Part shown: in pieces, positions 8,226 to 17,295 of the stretch
Numbering within the stretch: position 1 is the first letter of the stretch
Layout of the letters: every line of letters starts with the position of its first letter
Assembly: GCF_000878135.1 (NCBI RefSeq)
Contig: NZ_JXQZ01000039.1
Span: 27,358 to 91,357 of the forward strand
Reading direction: 5' to 3'
From: Frigoribacterium sp. MEB024
Lineage (GTDB): Bacteria; Actinomycetota; Actinomycetes; Actinomycetales; Microbacteriaceae
Length of the DNA: 64,000 nt
Made by a program: the position numbers and the translations under genes
The notes under the pieces: model-generated
What the model saw: the letters and a program-made list of their open reading frames with translations, nothing else
The model's database searches: none
Told to the model about the DNA's origin: nothing

Positions 8226-9227
8226 ATGGCCAGATCTCATCTCACTCTAGCCGCGCTGGCCACGGCCGCCGTCGCGGACCTGGACGTCACGCGCGCGTCA
8301 CGCCACGGCAGCGAGACGGGTGGCGACTTCGACTCCGCACTCGTCGACGGCCGTGCCGGAGAGCACTGCATCGTCCGTGTCCCCCGGTCGCAACGAGCCG
8401 AGGCCGAGCAGTCGGCCGATCTCGTCGCCCTGCGCGCGCTGAGCGCCGGCGTTCGCGGACGGCTCTCGTTCGACGTGCCCGCCTACCGCGGCCAGGCGCC
8501 CATCGGTCGCACGCGCGGCATCGTCTACGACGTCGTCCCCGGCGAGCACCTGTCGATCTCTCGACTGACCGCGACGAGCGACCTACCCACGGCCCTGGGT
8601 CGTGCGGTGGCGGCGATCCACTCGCTGCCGACGAGCTTCGTGACCGACGCCGGCCTGACCAGTCACACCCCGTTCGAGGCGATGAGGTCGTCGGCGGCAC
8701 TCGTCGACCGCGCGGCTTCGACGCGCCTGCTGCCGGCCGCACTGCTCGAGCGGTGGGAGGCCGCCATCCAGGACTCCGTGCTGTGGCAATTCCAGCCGAC
8801 GGTCGTCAACGGCTCCCTCGACGCCGGTTCGGTGCTCGTCCTCGGCGACACCGTCAGCGGCGTGCTCGGCTGGCACGAGCTGCAGGTCGGCGACCCCGCC
8901 CGCGACCTGGCCTGGTTGCTCGGCGCCCCCAGCCCGACGGCGGTCGACGCGGCGTTCGAGGCCTACAACATCGCCCGCGGCACGAGCGACCACCAGCTGC
9001 GGCACCGGGCGACCCTCTACCGCGAACTCGACCTGGCGAAGTGGCTGCTGCACGGCACCGGCACCAAGAACACGTCGGTCGTCGACGACGCCGTCGAGAT
9101 GATGACAAAGCTCGTCGACTCGTTGCCCGGAGATCGGCGGGCCGGCATCGGCTCGGGCTCGACCGCCGCCCTCGATGTCGACGGCGTCGAGGACCTGCTC
9201 GAGGCGACCGAGCGCCGTCACGTCTGA
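8226..9227 (+). CDS. Aminoglycoside-phosphotransferase-fold protein lacking catalytic residues (pseudokinase-like)
   Basis: 333 residues with the overall APH/choline-kinase layout. The catalytic loop, normally HGDxxxxN, reads NGSLDAGS (195-202), and the metal-binding IDW aspartate reads LGW (214-216), followed by the conserved VGDPARDLAWLL. Both catalytic aspartates and the asparagine are gone, so kinase activity is unlikely; a binding or scaffold role is inference. The start at ATG 8226 is supported by a TANNNT hexamer (8214-8219) six bases upstream. The gene converges on adnB, overlapping its end by 10 bp. Similar genes sit beside helicase-nuclease genes in related actinobacteria. Confidence 0.7.
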   Translation: MARSHLTLAALATAAVADLDVTRASRHGSETGGDFDSALVDGRAGEHCIVRVPRSQRAEAEQSADLVALRALSAGVRGRLSFDVPAYRGQAPIGRTRGIVYDVVPGEHLSISRLTATSDLPTALGRAVAAIHSLPTSFVTDAGLTSHTPFEAMRSSAALVDRAASTRLLPAALLERWEAAIQDSVLWQFQPTVVNGSLDAGSVLVLGDTVSGVLGWHELQVGDPARDLAWLLGAPSPTAVDAAFEAYNIARGTSDHQLRHRATLYRELDLAKWLLHGTGTKNTSVVDDAVEMMTKLVDSLPGDRRAGIGSGSTAALDVDGVEDLLEATERRHV

Positions 9228-12200
9228 GACGCCGCCTCGACCCGCTGCCAGAGCTCGACCAGTTCACCGCGGTCGGCCACGTGTCGGGGCCGCAGCACCA
9301 CGTCGTCGGCCACGAAGTAGAACACCGCGTCGATCTTCTCGGCCGGGGTGCCGGTGAACCGGGCGTAGGCCTCGCGGTAGAGCGCCAGTTGCAGCTGCTT
9401 GAGCTCGAGATCGGCGTCGTCGGTGGGTGCCTTGCCGGTCTTCCAGTCGACGACCTCTAACCGACCGTCTCGTTCGAACACGGCATCGATCTTGCAGATG
9501 ATGGTGCGACTGCCGAGGGGGAGGTGGATCTCGAGCTCGACGTCGGTCGGTTCGAGGGACGCCCAGGGCGAGCGCTCGAAGGTCGCGACCAGCTGTTCGA
9601 ACCGCCTCGCGTCGTCGGGGTCGATCGGCCCGGACCCGGACGAGCCGACCCGTTCGTCGTCCAGATCGCTCTCGTCACCCCAAGCGTCGAGGGTCTCGGC
9701 ACGACCCGTCGGCCGGAAGCGCTCTTCCACCCACTCGTGGAACAGCGTGCCGAGGCGGGTGGCCCGGTAAGGCCGTTCGGGCAGGGGACGACGGAGGGCG
9801 GCTGCGACCGCGGCGGGATCGTCGACGTAGTCCTTGAACCGAGAGGCGGGGATGCGCTGGGGCAGGGGAACCGCCCCGGCGCCTGCTCGCGCGGCATCGC
9901 GCTCGAGCAGCAGCAGCTCGATGTCGGACGACCATCTCGATCGGGGCCCTGGTCGCTCCTCGTCGGCGGGCTCGTCACGTGAGCGCCGGTCCAGGGCCGC
10001 GGTGACGCGTGACGCGGCGTCCTCGACGACCGCGCGGCGCTGACCCAGGGGGTCGAGCGGCCAGCTGAGCTCGCGGGATGCCGCAGCCAGGGGGTTCTCG
10101 TCGTCGTCGGGCCGCTCGGGCAGGTCTTCGATCGGCACGAGTGCTCTCTCGGCCAGCTCGACGACGAACCGGCTCGCCGGGCGAGGGCGCACGGCGCTCG
10201 TCCAGAAGGAACCGCTCACGAGCAGGGCGTCACGGGCACGGGTGAGCGCGACGTAGGCCAGCCGCCGCTCTTCGGCCTGGTGCCGGACGACGAGCTCGTC
10301 CTTGAACGCCTTCAGCGACTGGTCGAACTCTTTCTGGTCGGCGACGCCCCGCCAGCCGAGCACGGGCAGCTCGGCGGCGTCGCCACGGAACTCGTACGGC
10401 AGTTCGCCGAAACCGAGCCACCCCACACCCTCGCGGGACGTGCCGGGCAATTCGCCCTCGACCAAGCGGGGCACGGCCACGACGTCCCATTCGAGCCCCT
10501 TGGACCCATGGATGGTCAGCAGTTGGACGGTACCCCGCTCGGCTTGCTCGGATCTCGGCCCCATGTCGTCACGACGCTCGGCTGCCGCCAGCCACGACAG
10601 GAAGCCCCCGAGCCCGGCGTTCTCGTCGGTCGCGACGTACCCGGCCAGTTCGTCCTCGAAGGCCTGCAACCAGGCACCGCCCGAGGGCACCCCGGTGGCC
10701 GCCGCCACCTCGACGTCGAGCAGCATCTCGTGCTCGACCAGCGTGACGAGGTCGACGAGGTCGAGCCCGGTGCGGCCCCGGAGGAACGCGAGCTGCGAGC
10801 CCAACCGCCGCAGGCGCACGAGGCCCTCGTCGCTGAACTCGGCGAGTTGACGATGGGTCACGGGTGCCGTGGCCACGAAGTCCAGGGCGTCGACGACGGA
10901 CCCGTGCTCGCCAGCGGCGACCGACGCCCGGAACCCGGCGGCGACGTCGTCGTCGAGGCGCTGTTGGGCGTGGTCGTGCGAGAAGAGCCACGAGGCGACG
11001 TCGCGCAACCGCGCGATGTCTCGCACGCCGATCCGCCATCGGGCCCCGGCCATCAGGCGGATCGCCTCGGAACCGGCCGACGGGTCGTGCAGCACCCGGA
11101 GGCAGGACACGAGGTCGACGACCTCGGGACGTTGCAGGAGACCGCCGACACCGAGCACGTGGTACTCGACCCCGCGCGCGGCCAGTGCCTCGACGAAGAC
11201 GGGCATGGTCTTCTTCGACCGGAAGAGCAACGCCGCCGTCCGGCGGGCCGGTTCGCCGTCGACGACCGTCGGGACGGCCAACTCTTGCTGGAGCCACGCC
11301 GCGACCTGGTCGGCCTCACCGGGCAACGTCTGGTCGAAGAGCAGTTCGACGCGACCCTCTGGTGCACCCGGCCGGGGGTTCAGCTCGCCGACGACCGCAC
11401 CGGCGGACCGCGCGAGCTCGGCCACGACGGTGTTGGCGGCGTCGAGAACGCGCGACGCGTTGCGCCAACTGGTCGAGAGGCTGAAGACGGCGTCGGGACG
11501 GGCTCCGAAGTCCTCCGGGAACCGTCCGAGGTTCGCGGCGCTGGCACCCCGGAACCCGTAGATCGACTGGTGGGGGTCGCCGACCGCCATGACCCCGGTG
11601 CCCTCGAAGAGGCGGGACAGCAAGGTGGTCTGCACGACGCTGGTGTCCTGGTATTCGTCGAGGAGCACGACGCGGTAGCGGTCGCGCAGTTCGGCCACGA
11701 CGCTCGGCGCCGTGTCGCAGACCTCGAGGGCCAGGGACACCTGGTCGGAGTACTCGACGAGGCCGCGACGGGCCTTCTCGTCGGCGAAGGCCGCGGCGAG
11801 GTCGAGCAGCGGCGGGAGGGCCGACACCGCGCCGACGGCGTCGACGACGGACTTGTAGGCGCTGCCCTTCGTCGACGGCAGACTCGCGAGGTCGAGGAAC
11901 CGGTCGGCCAGGCGCGCAACGGGCTCGGGCTCGGTGACGTTCTCGCTCAGGGCGTGGCTCAGGCGGAGGACGGCCTCGGTGATGCCGTCGACGCTGCGGC
12001 CGAGCCCGGCGAGGCGCTCGTCGTGGCTGGCCACGACGAGTGAGCGCGCCAGCTGCCAGGCCGACGCGTCGCCGAGCACCTGGGACTCGCTCTCGCGCCC
12101 CACCCGCAGCGCGTTGTCACGGAAGATCGCGTTGGCGAACGCGTTGTAGGTCGAGACGGTGGGCACGTCGAACGGATCCACCTCGTCGCCGAGCAGTCCG

Positions 12201-12562
12201 ACCGCCCCGAGCTGGGCGATGCGCCGCTCGATGCGCTCACCGAGCTCGCCGGCGGCCTTGCGGGTGAAGGTCAGGCCGAGCACCTGCGAGACGCCGACGA
12301 GGCGGTTGGCGAGCAGCCACACCACGCGGTTGGCCATGGTCTCGGTCTTGCCGCTGCCGGCGCCCGCCACGACGAGGGCGGGCTCGAGCGGGGCCTCGAT
12401 GACGGCCTGTTGCTCGGGGGTCGGGGTGGGCAGCCCGAGTGCCTCGGCGATCTCGGCCGCTCCGAGCAGGGACGAGGAGGCGCGGGTCGCGGCGCCCACG
12501 CCGCTCCCGTCACCCGCACCCGCCGCATCAGCCGTGCCGGGGGCCCGGCCCACGGCCGTCAC
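9218..12562 (-). CDS. adnB: AdnB-like helicase-nuclease subunit (UvrD helicase + RecB-type nuclease)
   Basis: 1114-residue subunit of the actinobacterial AdnAB double-strand-break resection motor. The N-terminal half is an SF1A helicase with Walker A AGAGSGKT (66-73), VVLLDEYQDTS as motif II, GDPHQSIYGFRGA, and GSKGLEWDVV near the nuclease linker. The C-terminal RecB-family nuclease shows LGTLFHEWVEERF and the catalytic VVDWKTGK near residue 1037. The first 45 residues are low complexity and contain ATRASSS, encoded by copy 2 of the 13-bp motif. Starts at GTG 12560-12562, overlapping the adnA stop as GTGA, which implies coupled synthesis of the two subunits. Confidence 0.9.
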   Translation of the reverse strand: MTAVGRAPGTADAAGAGDGSGVGAATRASSSLLGAAEIAEALGLPTPTPEQQAVIEAPLEPALVVAGAGSGKTETMANRVVWLLANRLVGVSQVLGLTFTRKAAGELGERIERRIAQLGAVGLLGDEVDPFDVPTVSTYNAFANAIFRDNALRVGRESESQVLGDASAWQLARSLVVASHDERLAGLGRSVDGITEAVLRLSHALSENVTEPEPVARLADRFLDLASLPSTKGSAYKSVVDAVGAVSALPPLLDLAAAFADEKARRGLVEYSDQVSLALEVCDTAPSVVAELRDRYRVVLLDEYQDTSVVQTTLLSRLFEGTGVMAVGDPHQSIYGFRGASAANLGRFPEDFGARPDAVFSLSTSWRNASRVLDAANTVVAELARSAGAVVGELNPRPGAPEGRVELLFDQTLPGEADQVAAWLQQELAVPTVVDGEPARRTAALLFRSKKTMPVFVEALAARGVEYHVLGVGGLLQRPEVVDLVSCLRVLHDPSAGSEAIRLMAGARWRIGVRDIARLRDVASWLFSHDHAQQRLDDDVAAGFRASVAAGEHGSVVDALDFVATAPVTHRQLAEFSDEGLVRLRRLGSQLAFLRGRTGLDLVDLVTLVEHEMLLDVEVAAATGVPSGGAWLQAFEDELAGYVATDENAGLGGFLSWLAAAERRDDMGPRSEQAERGTVQLLTIHGSKGLEWDVVAVPRLVEGELPGTSREGVGWLGFGELPYEFRGDAAELPVLGWRGVADQKEFDQSLKAFKDELVVRHQAEERRLAYVALTRARDALLVSGSFWTSAVRPRPASRFVVELAERALVPIEDLPERPDDDENPLAAASRELSWPLDPLGQRRAVVEDAASRVTAALDRRSRDEPADEERPGPRSRWSSDIELLLLERDAARAGAGAVPLPQRIPASRFKDYVDDPAAVAAALRRPLPERPYRATRLGTLFHEWVEERFRPTGRAETLDAWGDESDLDDERVGSSGSGPIDPDDARRFEQLVATFERSPWASLEPTDVELEIHLPLGSRTIICKIDAVFERDGRLEVVDWKTGKAPTDDADLELKQLQLALYREAYARFTGTPAEKIDAVFYFVADDVVLRPRHVADRGELVELWQRVEAASQT
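12476..12488 (+). repeat. 13-bp polar motif GGAGGCGCGGGTC, copy 2
   Basis: Exact copy antisense to the adnB N-terminus, where it encodes TRAS within a low-complexity linker ahead of the helicase domain. Confidence 0.7.
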
Positions 12563-15500
12563 GAGCCGCTCACCTCGCCCACCACGTGGATGCGGCACGA
12601 TCCGCCGTGGCGGCCCTCGCAGTGGTCGTCGAGGCGGGCGACGAACACCCGGCCCGCCATGTGCTCGGCCGCGTCGACGACCCGTGCCCGGAAGGCCGCG
12701 AGTCGGTCGTCGTCGAATGCCCCCTGGGCCGGCTCTCGGTAGAGCTTGCCCCGGACGCCCGACGACACGATGACGAGTTTGGCCCCACCGGGGGGCGTGC
12801 CCTCGGGCACGGCCTCGACCGCACCGTCGGCGAGGGCGACCTGGTAGCTGCCCAGCTGCGGGTGCTCGGCCACGGCCTGGGACGACGTCGGGGCCGACCG
12901 CCCCGTCTTGAGGTCGACGATGACGGCGGCGCCCTCGGCGGTCCGCTCGACCCGGTCGATCGACCCCCGCAGACGAGCCGGCCCGATGTCGAGGGTGAAG
13001 GTCGACTCGGCTCCGAGCAGACTGCCACCCGACGCCTCGAAGTCCCGCAGGTAGGCAGAGAGGCTCTCGGTCATGTCGCGAGCCCGGCGTTTCTCGGACT
13101 CGGCGATCCACGCCGACTCGAACTCGAGCTCGGGCCAGCGCCCCTCGACCGCCCGCCAGAGCGAATCGGCGTCCGTGCCGTCGGCGTGCTCCATGACGTC
13201 GTGCAGCACCGTGCCGAGACCCATCGCCGCGTTGGGAGGGGAGCCGCCGAACCGGTCGACGAACCAGTGCAGGGGGCATTCTTCGAACGACCCGAGTTGC
13301 GACGGCGACACGGGCACGTGGGCCTCGGGGTCGTCGAGGTCGATGAGCGGTTCGACGGTGGTCGGGTCGAGCAGGCCGTACCAGTCGTCCGGCGACGCCC
13401 CGGCCACGCCCTCGCCGGCGAGTCGGGCCAATGCCTCGACCGCGTCGTCGGCCCGTGGGCCGTGAGGCGACGAGACGAGCACGTGCCGGAGGTGCCCCAC
13501 GAGCCCGCGCAGCGACAGGGGGTGCCCGGCGGGGGCTTCCGGGCAGCCGTCCGGCAGCAGCCGGAAGAACGGGGAGGGGCCCTCGTCGTCGTTCGAGGTG
13601 CACGAGAGCACGACCTGCCGGGTGGCGCGTGACACCGCGAGGGCGAACATGCGCAACTCGTCGGACAGCACCACGGCCCGCGCGTCGGAGGGGGCGGCCG
13701 GCTCGTCGTCGGGGTTCTCGGACGGACCGCCGCGGAGCAGCCCGCGCTCGGCCAGGGCGACGAGTTCGTCCGGCGCGAGCAACCCGCCGCGGATGCGGAG
13801 GTTCGGCCACACGCCGTCCTGCAGCCGCGCTGCGACGACCACGTCGACCTCGACTCCCACGGCGTTCGACGGAGAACAGACCAGCACCGTCTCGGCCGTC
13901 GCCTGCGGCGAGAGCGTGTCTTCGGGTACCTCGGCCCCGAGCAACGAGTCGAGGAAGGCCCCGGCCGGCGCCTCGGGGGTGCGTTCGACGAAGCGCTTGG
14001 CGGCCGTGAACAGTGCGACGACGCCGTCGAGGTGACGGTCGGCCTCGGCGGCGACGATGCCGTGACCGTCGCTCTGCGCCGACCACTCGGCCGCGAGTCC
14101 GCTGCGCTCCCACAGACCCCAGAGCACTTCCTCGATGCTCGCACCGGTCGCGGCTGCGCGACGAGCCGCGTCGAGACTGGTCGAGAAACGCCCGGCGCGG
14201 GCGGCGAACCTCGAGTCGATCGTGACGAACCGGCCGGCCCCCTCGAGGGCTTCGACGAGGAGGTCGTCGGCCGAGCGGATGCCGCCCGCCCCGAGTTCGT
14301 CGGCGCGCAGGGCCAGCCTCAGGCGGCGCAGCGAGAGCGGATCGAAGCCTGCGAGAGGACCCAGCAGCAACTCGGTCGCGAGGTCGACGGTGAGCTCGTC
14401 CCGTCCGACGGCCACGGAAGCGGCGAGCAACAGGTGACGTGCCGCGTGCTCGTCGCGCACGGCACGTCCGGCGACGGAGGTGCGGGTCGGCACCTCGGCG
14501 AGCTGGAGCCCCCGCGCGACGCCCGCCACCTGCCCGCCGCTGCGGACGACGACCATCATGCGTGACCACGGCACCCCGCGGACCAGGTGGTGCTCGCGCA
14601 GGAGCCGGGCCACCGACGCCACTTCGTGGGTCGGGCTGTCGGCCCGGACGGTGACGATCGGGGGCACCGGCGAGTCGGGCCGGTCGCCGACCTCGGAGGG
14701 CTCGGCCACCGGCGCGGCCACGGCGCCGTGCTGCCGACCGGCCCCGGCCGTCCCGATCCGGGAGGTGACGCGCTGGACGAGATCCCGCAGAGGCGGCTGG
14801 TGGCGGTGCGCCGTCGAGAGGTAGAGCGTCTCGACGTCGGGCAGGCCGAGCCGGGGGCCGAGACGACCGAGCACGTCGGGCGTGCCGCCCCGGAAGGCGC
14901 TGGTCGACAGGTCGGGGTCGCCGAACGCGACCACGGCGACGCCCCGCCGGGTCAGTGCCCGCAGCAGCGCCACCGTCGACTCGGTCGCTTCTTGCGCGTC
15001 GTCGACGAGGACGACCCGCAGCCCGTCGACGGCCGGGGAGGTCTCGCCCCGGTCGAGGGCGGCGACGGCGTAGTCGACGAGGTCGGCCGAGTCGAGGTGC
15101 CGTCCCCGGGCCGCGTCGAGCACGCCCAGGTACTCGTCGCGGAAGTCGGCCACCGCCGCCCATTCGGGCCGGCCGGCCAGCTCGGCGGCGCGTCGGAGCC
15201 CCTCGGACCCGATGCGGTGCTCGGTCGACCGCATGAGGACCTCGCGCAATTCCGTCCGGAACCCGCGGAGCCGACGGACGGTCGGACCGAGCCCGTCGGG
15301 CCAGGACGGGCCCGTGCCGTCGAGTTCGTGCCCTTCGAGGAGGGCTCGGACGATGCTGTCCTGATCGCCGCCGGTCAGCAGGGTCGGTGCGGGGAGGCCG
15401 ACGAGTCGTGCCGCATGGCCGACCACGTCGAACGCGAGCGACGAGACGGTGCGGGCCAGGGGGCCCGGAGTGGGGACGGTGAGCCTCGACGCGATCACGT

Positions 15501-15750
15501 CGCGCAGCGTCGTGGCCGTCGACCGCGTCGGCGCGAGTGCCATCACGGCCGTCGGCCCCCACCCGCGCACCTCGACCCGGTCCACCACGAACTCGACGAG
15601 CGTGCGGGTCTTGCCCGAGCCCGGGGCCCCCAGGACGGCCGCCGACCGCCCGTGAGGGAGGTCGAGCACTGCTCGCTGGGAGTCGTCGAGAGCCGTCGGC
15701 GCCACGGCTCGCGTCGGACCCGGGAGGGGCGGGGAGACGGTCGGGGCCAT
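12559..15750 (-). CDS. adnA: AdnA-like helicase-nuclease subunit
   Basis: 1063 residues, upstream partner of AdnB. Walker A is GAPGSGKT (41-48). Motif II reads VVLVDDAQEAT, with Asp-Asp-Ala-Gln in place of the DExx box, in line with AdnA being the weaker motor. The C-terminal PD-(D/E)xK nuclease has SQLGSFEECPLHW, LGTVLHDVMEH and the catalytic VIVDLKTGR. A cysteine/histidine cluster (HCEGRHGGSCRIH) at the very end could, with the ECPLHW cysteine, hold an Fe-S or zinc site. The length and gene order (adnA then adnB near nudC and uvrD2) match mycobacteria. ATG at 15748-15750. Confidence 0.88.
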   Translation of the reverse strand: MAPTVSPPLPGPTRAVAPTALDDSQRAVLDLPHGRSAAVLGAPGSGKTRTLVEFVVDRVEVRGWGPTAVMALAPTRSTATTLRDVIASRLTVPTPGPLARTVSSLAFDVVGHAARLVGLPAPTLLTGGDQDSIVRALLEGHELDGTGPSWPDGLGPTVRRLRGFRTELREVLMRSTEHRIGSEGLRRAAELAGRPEWAAVADFRDEYLGVLDAARGRHLDSADLVDYAVAALDRGETSPAVDGLRVVLVDDAQEATESTVALLRALTRRGVAVVAFGDPDLSTSAFRGGTPDVLGRLGPRLGLPDVETLYLSTAHRHQPPLRDLVQRVTSRIGTAGAGRQHGAVAAPVAEPSEVGDRPDSPVPPIVTVRADSPTHEVASVARLLREHHLVRGVPWSRMMVVVRSGGQVAGVARGLQLAEVPTRTSVAGRAVRDEHAARHLLLAASVAVGRDELTVDLATELLLGPLAGFDPLSLRRLRLALRADELGAGGIRSADDLLVEALEGAGRFVTIDSRFAARAGRFSTSLDAARRAAATGASIEEVLWGLWERSGLAAEWSAQSDGHGIVAAEADRHLDGVVALFTAAKRFVERTPEAPAGAFLDSLLGAEVPEDTLSPQATAETVLVCSPSNAVGVEVDVVVAARLQDGVWPNLRIRGGLLAPDELVALAERGLLRGGPSENPDDEPAAPSDARAVVLSDELRMFALAVSRATRQVVLSCTSNDDEGPSPFFRLLPDGCPEAPAGHPLSLRGLVGHLRHVLVSSPHGPRADDAVEALARLAGEGVAGASPDDWYGLLDPTTVEPLIDLDDPEAHVPVSPSQLGSFEECPLHWFVDRFGGSPPNAAMGLGTVLHDVMEHADGTDADSLWRAVEGRWPELEFESAWIAESEKRRARDMTESLSAYLRDFEASGGSLLGAESTFTLDIGPARLRGSIDRVERTAEGAAVIVDLKTGRSAPTSSQAVAEHPQLGSYQVALADGAVEAVPEGTPPGGAKLVIVSSGVRGKLYREPAQGAFDDDRLAAFRARVVDAAEHMAGRVFVARLDDHCEGRHGGSCRIHVVGEVSGS

Positions 15751-15869
15751 GTCCCGACGCTACCGGCTCGCACCGACATCGAGGCCGGCCCGACGGGTGG
15801 GCGACGGCCCGGGAGGCGACCTCCTGTGCGCCGACAGTGAACGTGCAGAGCCGGGGCGGCGAGGTCGGT

Positions 15870-15875
15870 TATCGT
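15870..15875 (+). promoter_or_regulatory. Putative -10 element (TATCGT), leaderless start
   Basis: TANNNT hexamer ending six bases before the GTG of the DUF3107 gene; no Shine-Dalgarno sequence in the gap. Confidence 0.4.
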
Positions 15876-15881
15876 GACCAC

Positions 15882-16106
15882 GTGGACATTCGCATCGGCA
15901 TCACCAACAGCCCCCGTGAGATCAGCTTCGAGACGGCGCAGACCGCCGACGAGGTCGAGAAGGTCGTCGGCGACGCGCTCGACGGCGGCAAGTCGTACGT
16001 CACCCTCGCCGACTCCAAGGGCAAGACCTACCTGGTCCCCACCGCGTCGCTCGCCTACGTCGAGGTCGGCAGCGAAGAGAGCCGCAAAGTCGGCTTCGTC
16101 AGCTAG
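15882..16106 (+). CDS. DUF3107 family protein
   Basis: 74-residue protein of the actinobacterial DUF3107 family (sometimes annotated ATP-binding protein). It starts MDIRIGITNSPREISFE and includes GKTYLVPTASLAYVEVG near the C-terminus. No enzyme motif is visible. In mycobacteria the homologue also lies close to a RhlE-type RNA helicase gene, as here. The start is GTG 15882-15884, probably leaderless. The next gene begins two bases after its stop. Confidence 0.88.
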   Translation: MDIRIGITNSPREISFETAQTADEVEKVVGDALDGGKSYVTLADSKGKTYLVPTASLAYVEVGSEESRKVGFVS

Positions 16107-16108
16107 CC

Positions 16109-16405
16109 GTGGAACTCCTCTTCGTCGTCCTGGGCGGCGCCGTCCTCGGATTCGTCTTCCACTACGCGCTGCCCGATGCGGACACCCGCGGAGCGCTGCT
16201 CGCGCCGGCCTCCGGTGCCGTCGTGGCCGCGATCGTGTGGGAGGCGCTCACCTGGGCGGGGTGGCCGGCCGACGGCGGCTGGATCTGGGTCGTGGGGCTC
16301 GTCCTCCCGGCCGTCGTCGCCGTCCTCGTCTGCCGCGTCGCAGCCGTCCGTCGCCGGGCACGCGACAGTGAGCACTTCGCCCGTCTGGTCCGCTCCGCCT
16401 CCTGA
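16109..16405 (+). CDS. Small integral membrane protein, unknown function
   Basis: 98 residues with about three hydrophobic helices (roughly 3-18, 30-50, 57-78) and a basic C-terminal tail (VRRRARDSEHFARLVRSAS). Start GTG two bases after the DUF3107 stop, so the two are co-transcribed. I do not recognise a family; its only clue is linkage to DUF3107. Confidence 0.6.
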   Translation: MELLFVVLGGAVLGFVFHYALPDADTRGALLAPASGAVVAAIVWEALTWAGWPADGGWIWVVGLVLPAVVAVLVCRVAAVRRRARDSEHFARLVRSAS

Positions 16406-16509
16406 CACGGCACGTCCGGTCGAACGCCTCTGCTGAGAGGTCGGTCGGCGACCCCTGACGGATCTGCCCGTAGGCGATCCTCTGGAATCAGCCAAGCCTC
16501 GGAATCGGT

Positions 16510-17229
16510 TCAGGCGGTCAGGCCCAGGGCGTCCATGCGGCGGGTGTGCGCGGCGATGAGTTCGGTGAAGACCGGCTCGAGACGCTCGTCGTCCGCCGAC
16601 ACGTGCGACGCCGAGACGGCAGCACGCGCGACCAACAGGGTGTCGCCCACCAGCCTGCGCCCCCACAGGGCCAGTCGCGACGCGAGGCGCGGGTCGGCCT
16701 CGATGGCCGCCGAGAGCTCTTGCACGACGAGCGGTGCGTCGTCGTGCGCCTTGAGAACCGCCACGATGCGCTTGTGGTGGTCGGCCTGCAGCCCGGCCGC
16801 CAACCGGACGAACACGTCGTTGAGCAGGCCGGCCGCGACGTAGTTCGCGAGGATCGCCTCGTACCAGTCCGTGCCTTCGGTCCGGGCCCGGAACTCGTCG
16901 ATCGCGGCGATGTGGGGCTCCATCGACTCGGTGGCGTCGTGCCCCGATCGTTCGATCTCGGCCACCAGGCCACGGTGTCGTGCCAACGTCGACTCGGCGA
17001 TGCGACCGGTGGTCTCTTTAGCGCGGACGTCGGGGGCGAACGCCGACGAGCGCCCGAGCGTCTCGAACAGAGCGAGCTCGAGGTAGGCCGCGTGCCCCAG
17101 GAAGACCAACAGGTCGGGGGTGAACTGGTCGAGCTCGACACGCGCCGCGGGGGTCGGCTTCGCCGCGGGCCGCGGCCACTGCAGGGACGGGACGCCGCGT
17201 TTCGCACCTCGACCGGGCCAGGACACCAC
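16510..17229 (-). CDS. Ferritin-like fold protein (MiaE_2 type)
   Basis: 239 residues, mostly helical, from the actinobacterial ferritin-like group related to MiaE tRNA hydroxylase. Helices carry spaced Glu/His residues such as YLELALFETLGR, EPHIAAIDEF, LQADHHKRIV and EPVFTELIAAHTRRM, consistent with a di-iron four-helix bundle; I did not assign individual ligands. The substrate is unknown. The first 30 residues are basic and Pro/Ala-rich. GTG at 17227-17229. It is divergent from the rhlE-type helicase, as homologues are in other actinobacteria. The 104-bp gap at its 3' side (16406-16509) shows no strong hairpin. Confidence 0.75.
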   Translation of the reverse strand: MVSWPGRGAKRGVPSLQWPRPAAKPTPAARVELDQFTPDLLVFLGHAAYLELALFETLGRSSAFAPDVRAKETTGRIAESTLARHRGLVAEIERSGHDATESMEPHIAAIDEFRARTEGTDWYEAILANYVAAGLLNDVFVRLAAGLQADHHKRIVAVLKAHDDAPLVVQELSAAIEADPRLASRLALWGRRLVGDTLLVARAAVSASHVSADDERLEPVFTELIAAHTRRMDALGLTA

Positions 17230-17295
17230 GCCGACATCTTACGGGGTCCGAGAGGCCGCCCGTCGCGACGGGCTAAACTCCTCGCATCCCCCTAT

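Noticed and set aside
8226..9227. An antibiotic-resistance aminoglycoside phosphotransferase
   Set aside because: Catalytic Asp, Asn and metal-binding Asp are all replaced.
9218..15562. A single minus-strand frame open for about 6.3 kb, suggesting one giant helicase protein
   Set aside because: Only its second half (9218-12562) reads as helicase-nuclease; the first half is Arg/Pro/Ala-rich shadow of adnA, which is read in another frame from 15750 and overlaps at GTGA.
16518..17237. Alternative 239-codon frame overlapping the ferritin-like gene
   Set aside because: Ser/Arg/Thr-rich shadow with no helical pattern; the ferritin-like frame has the family sequence.
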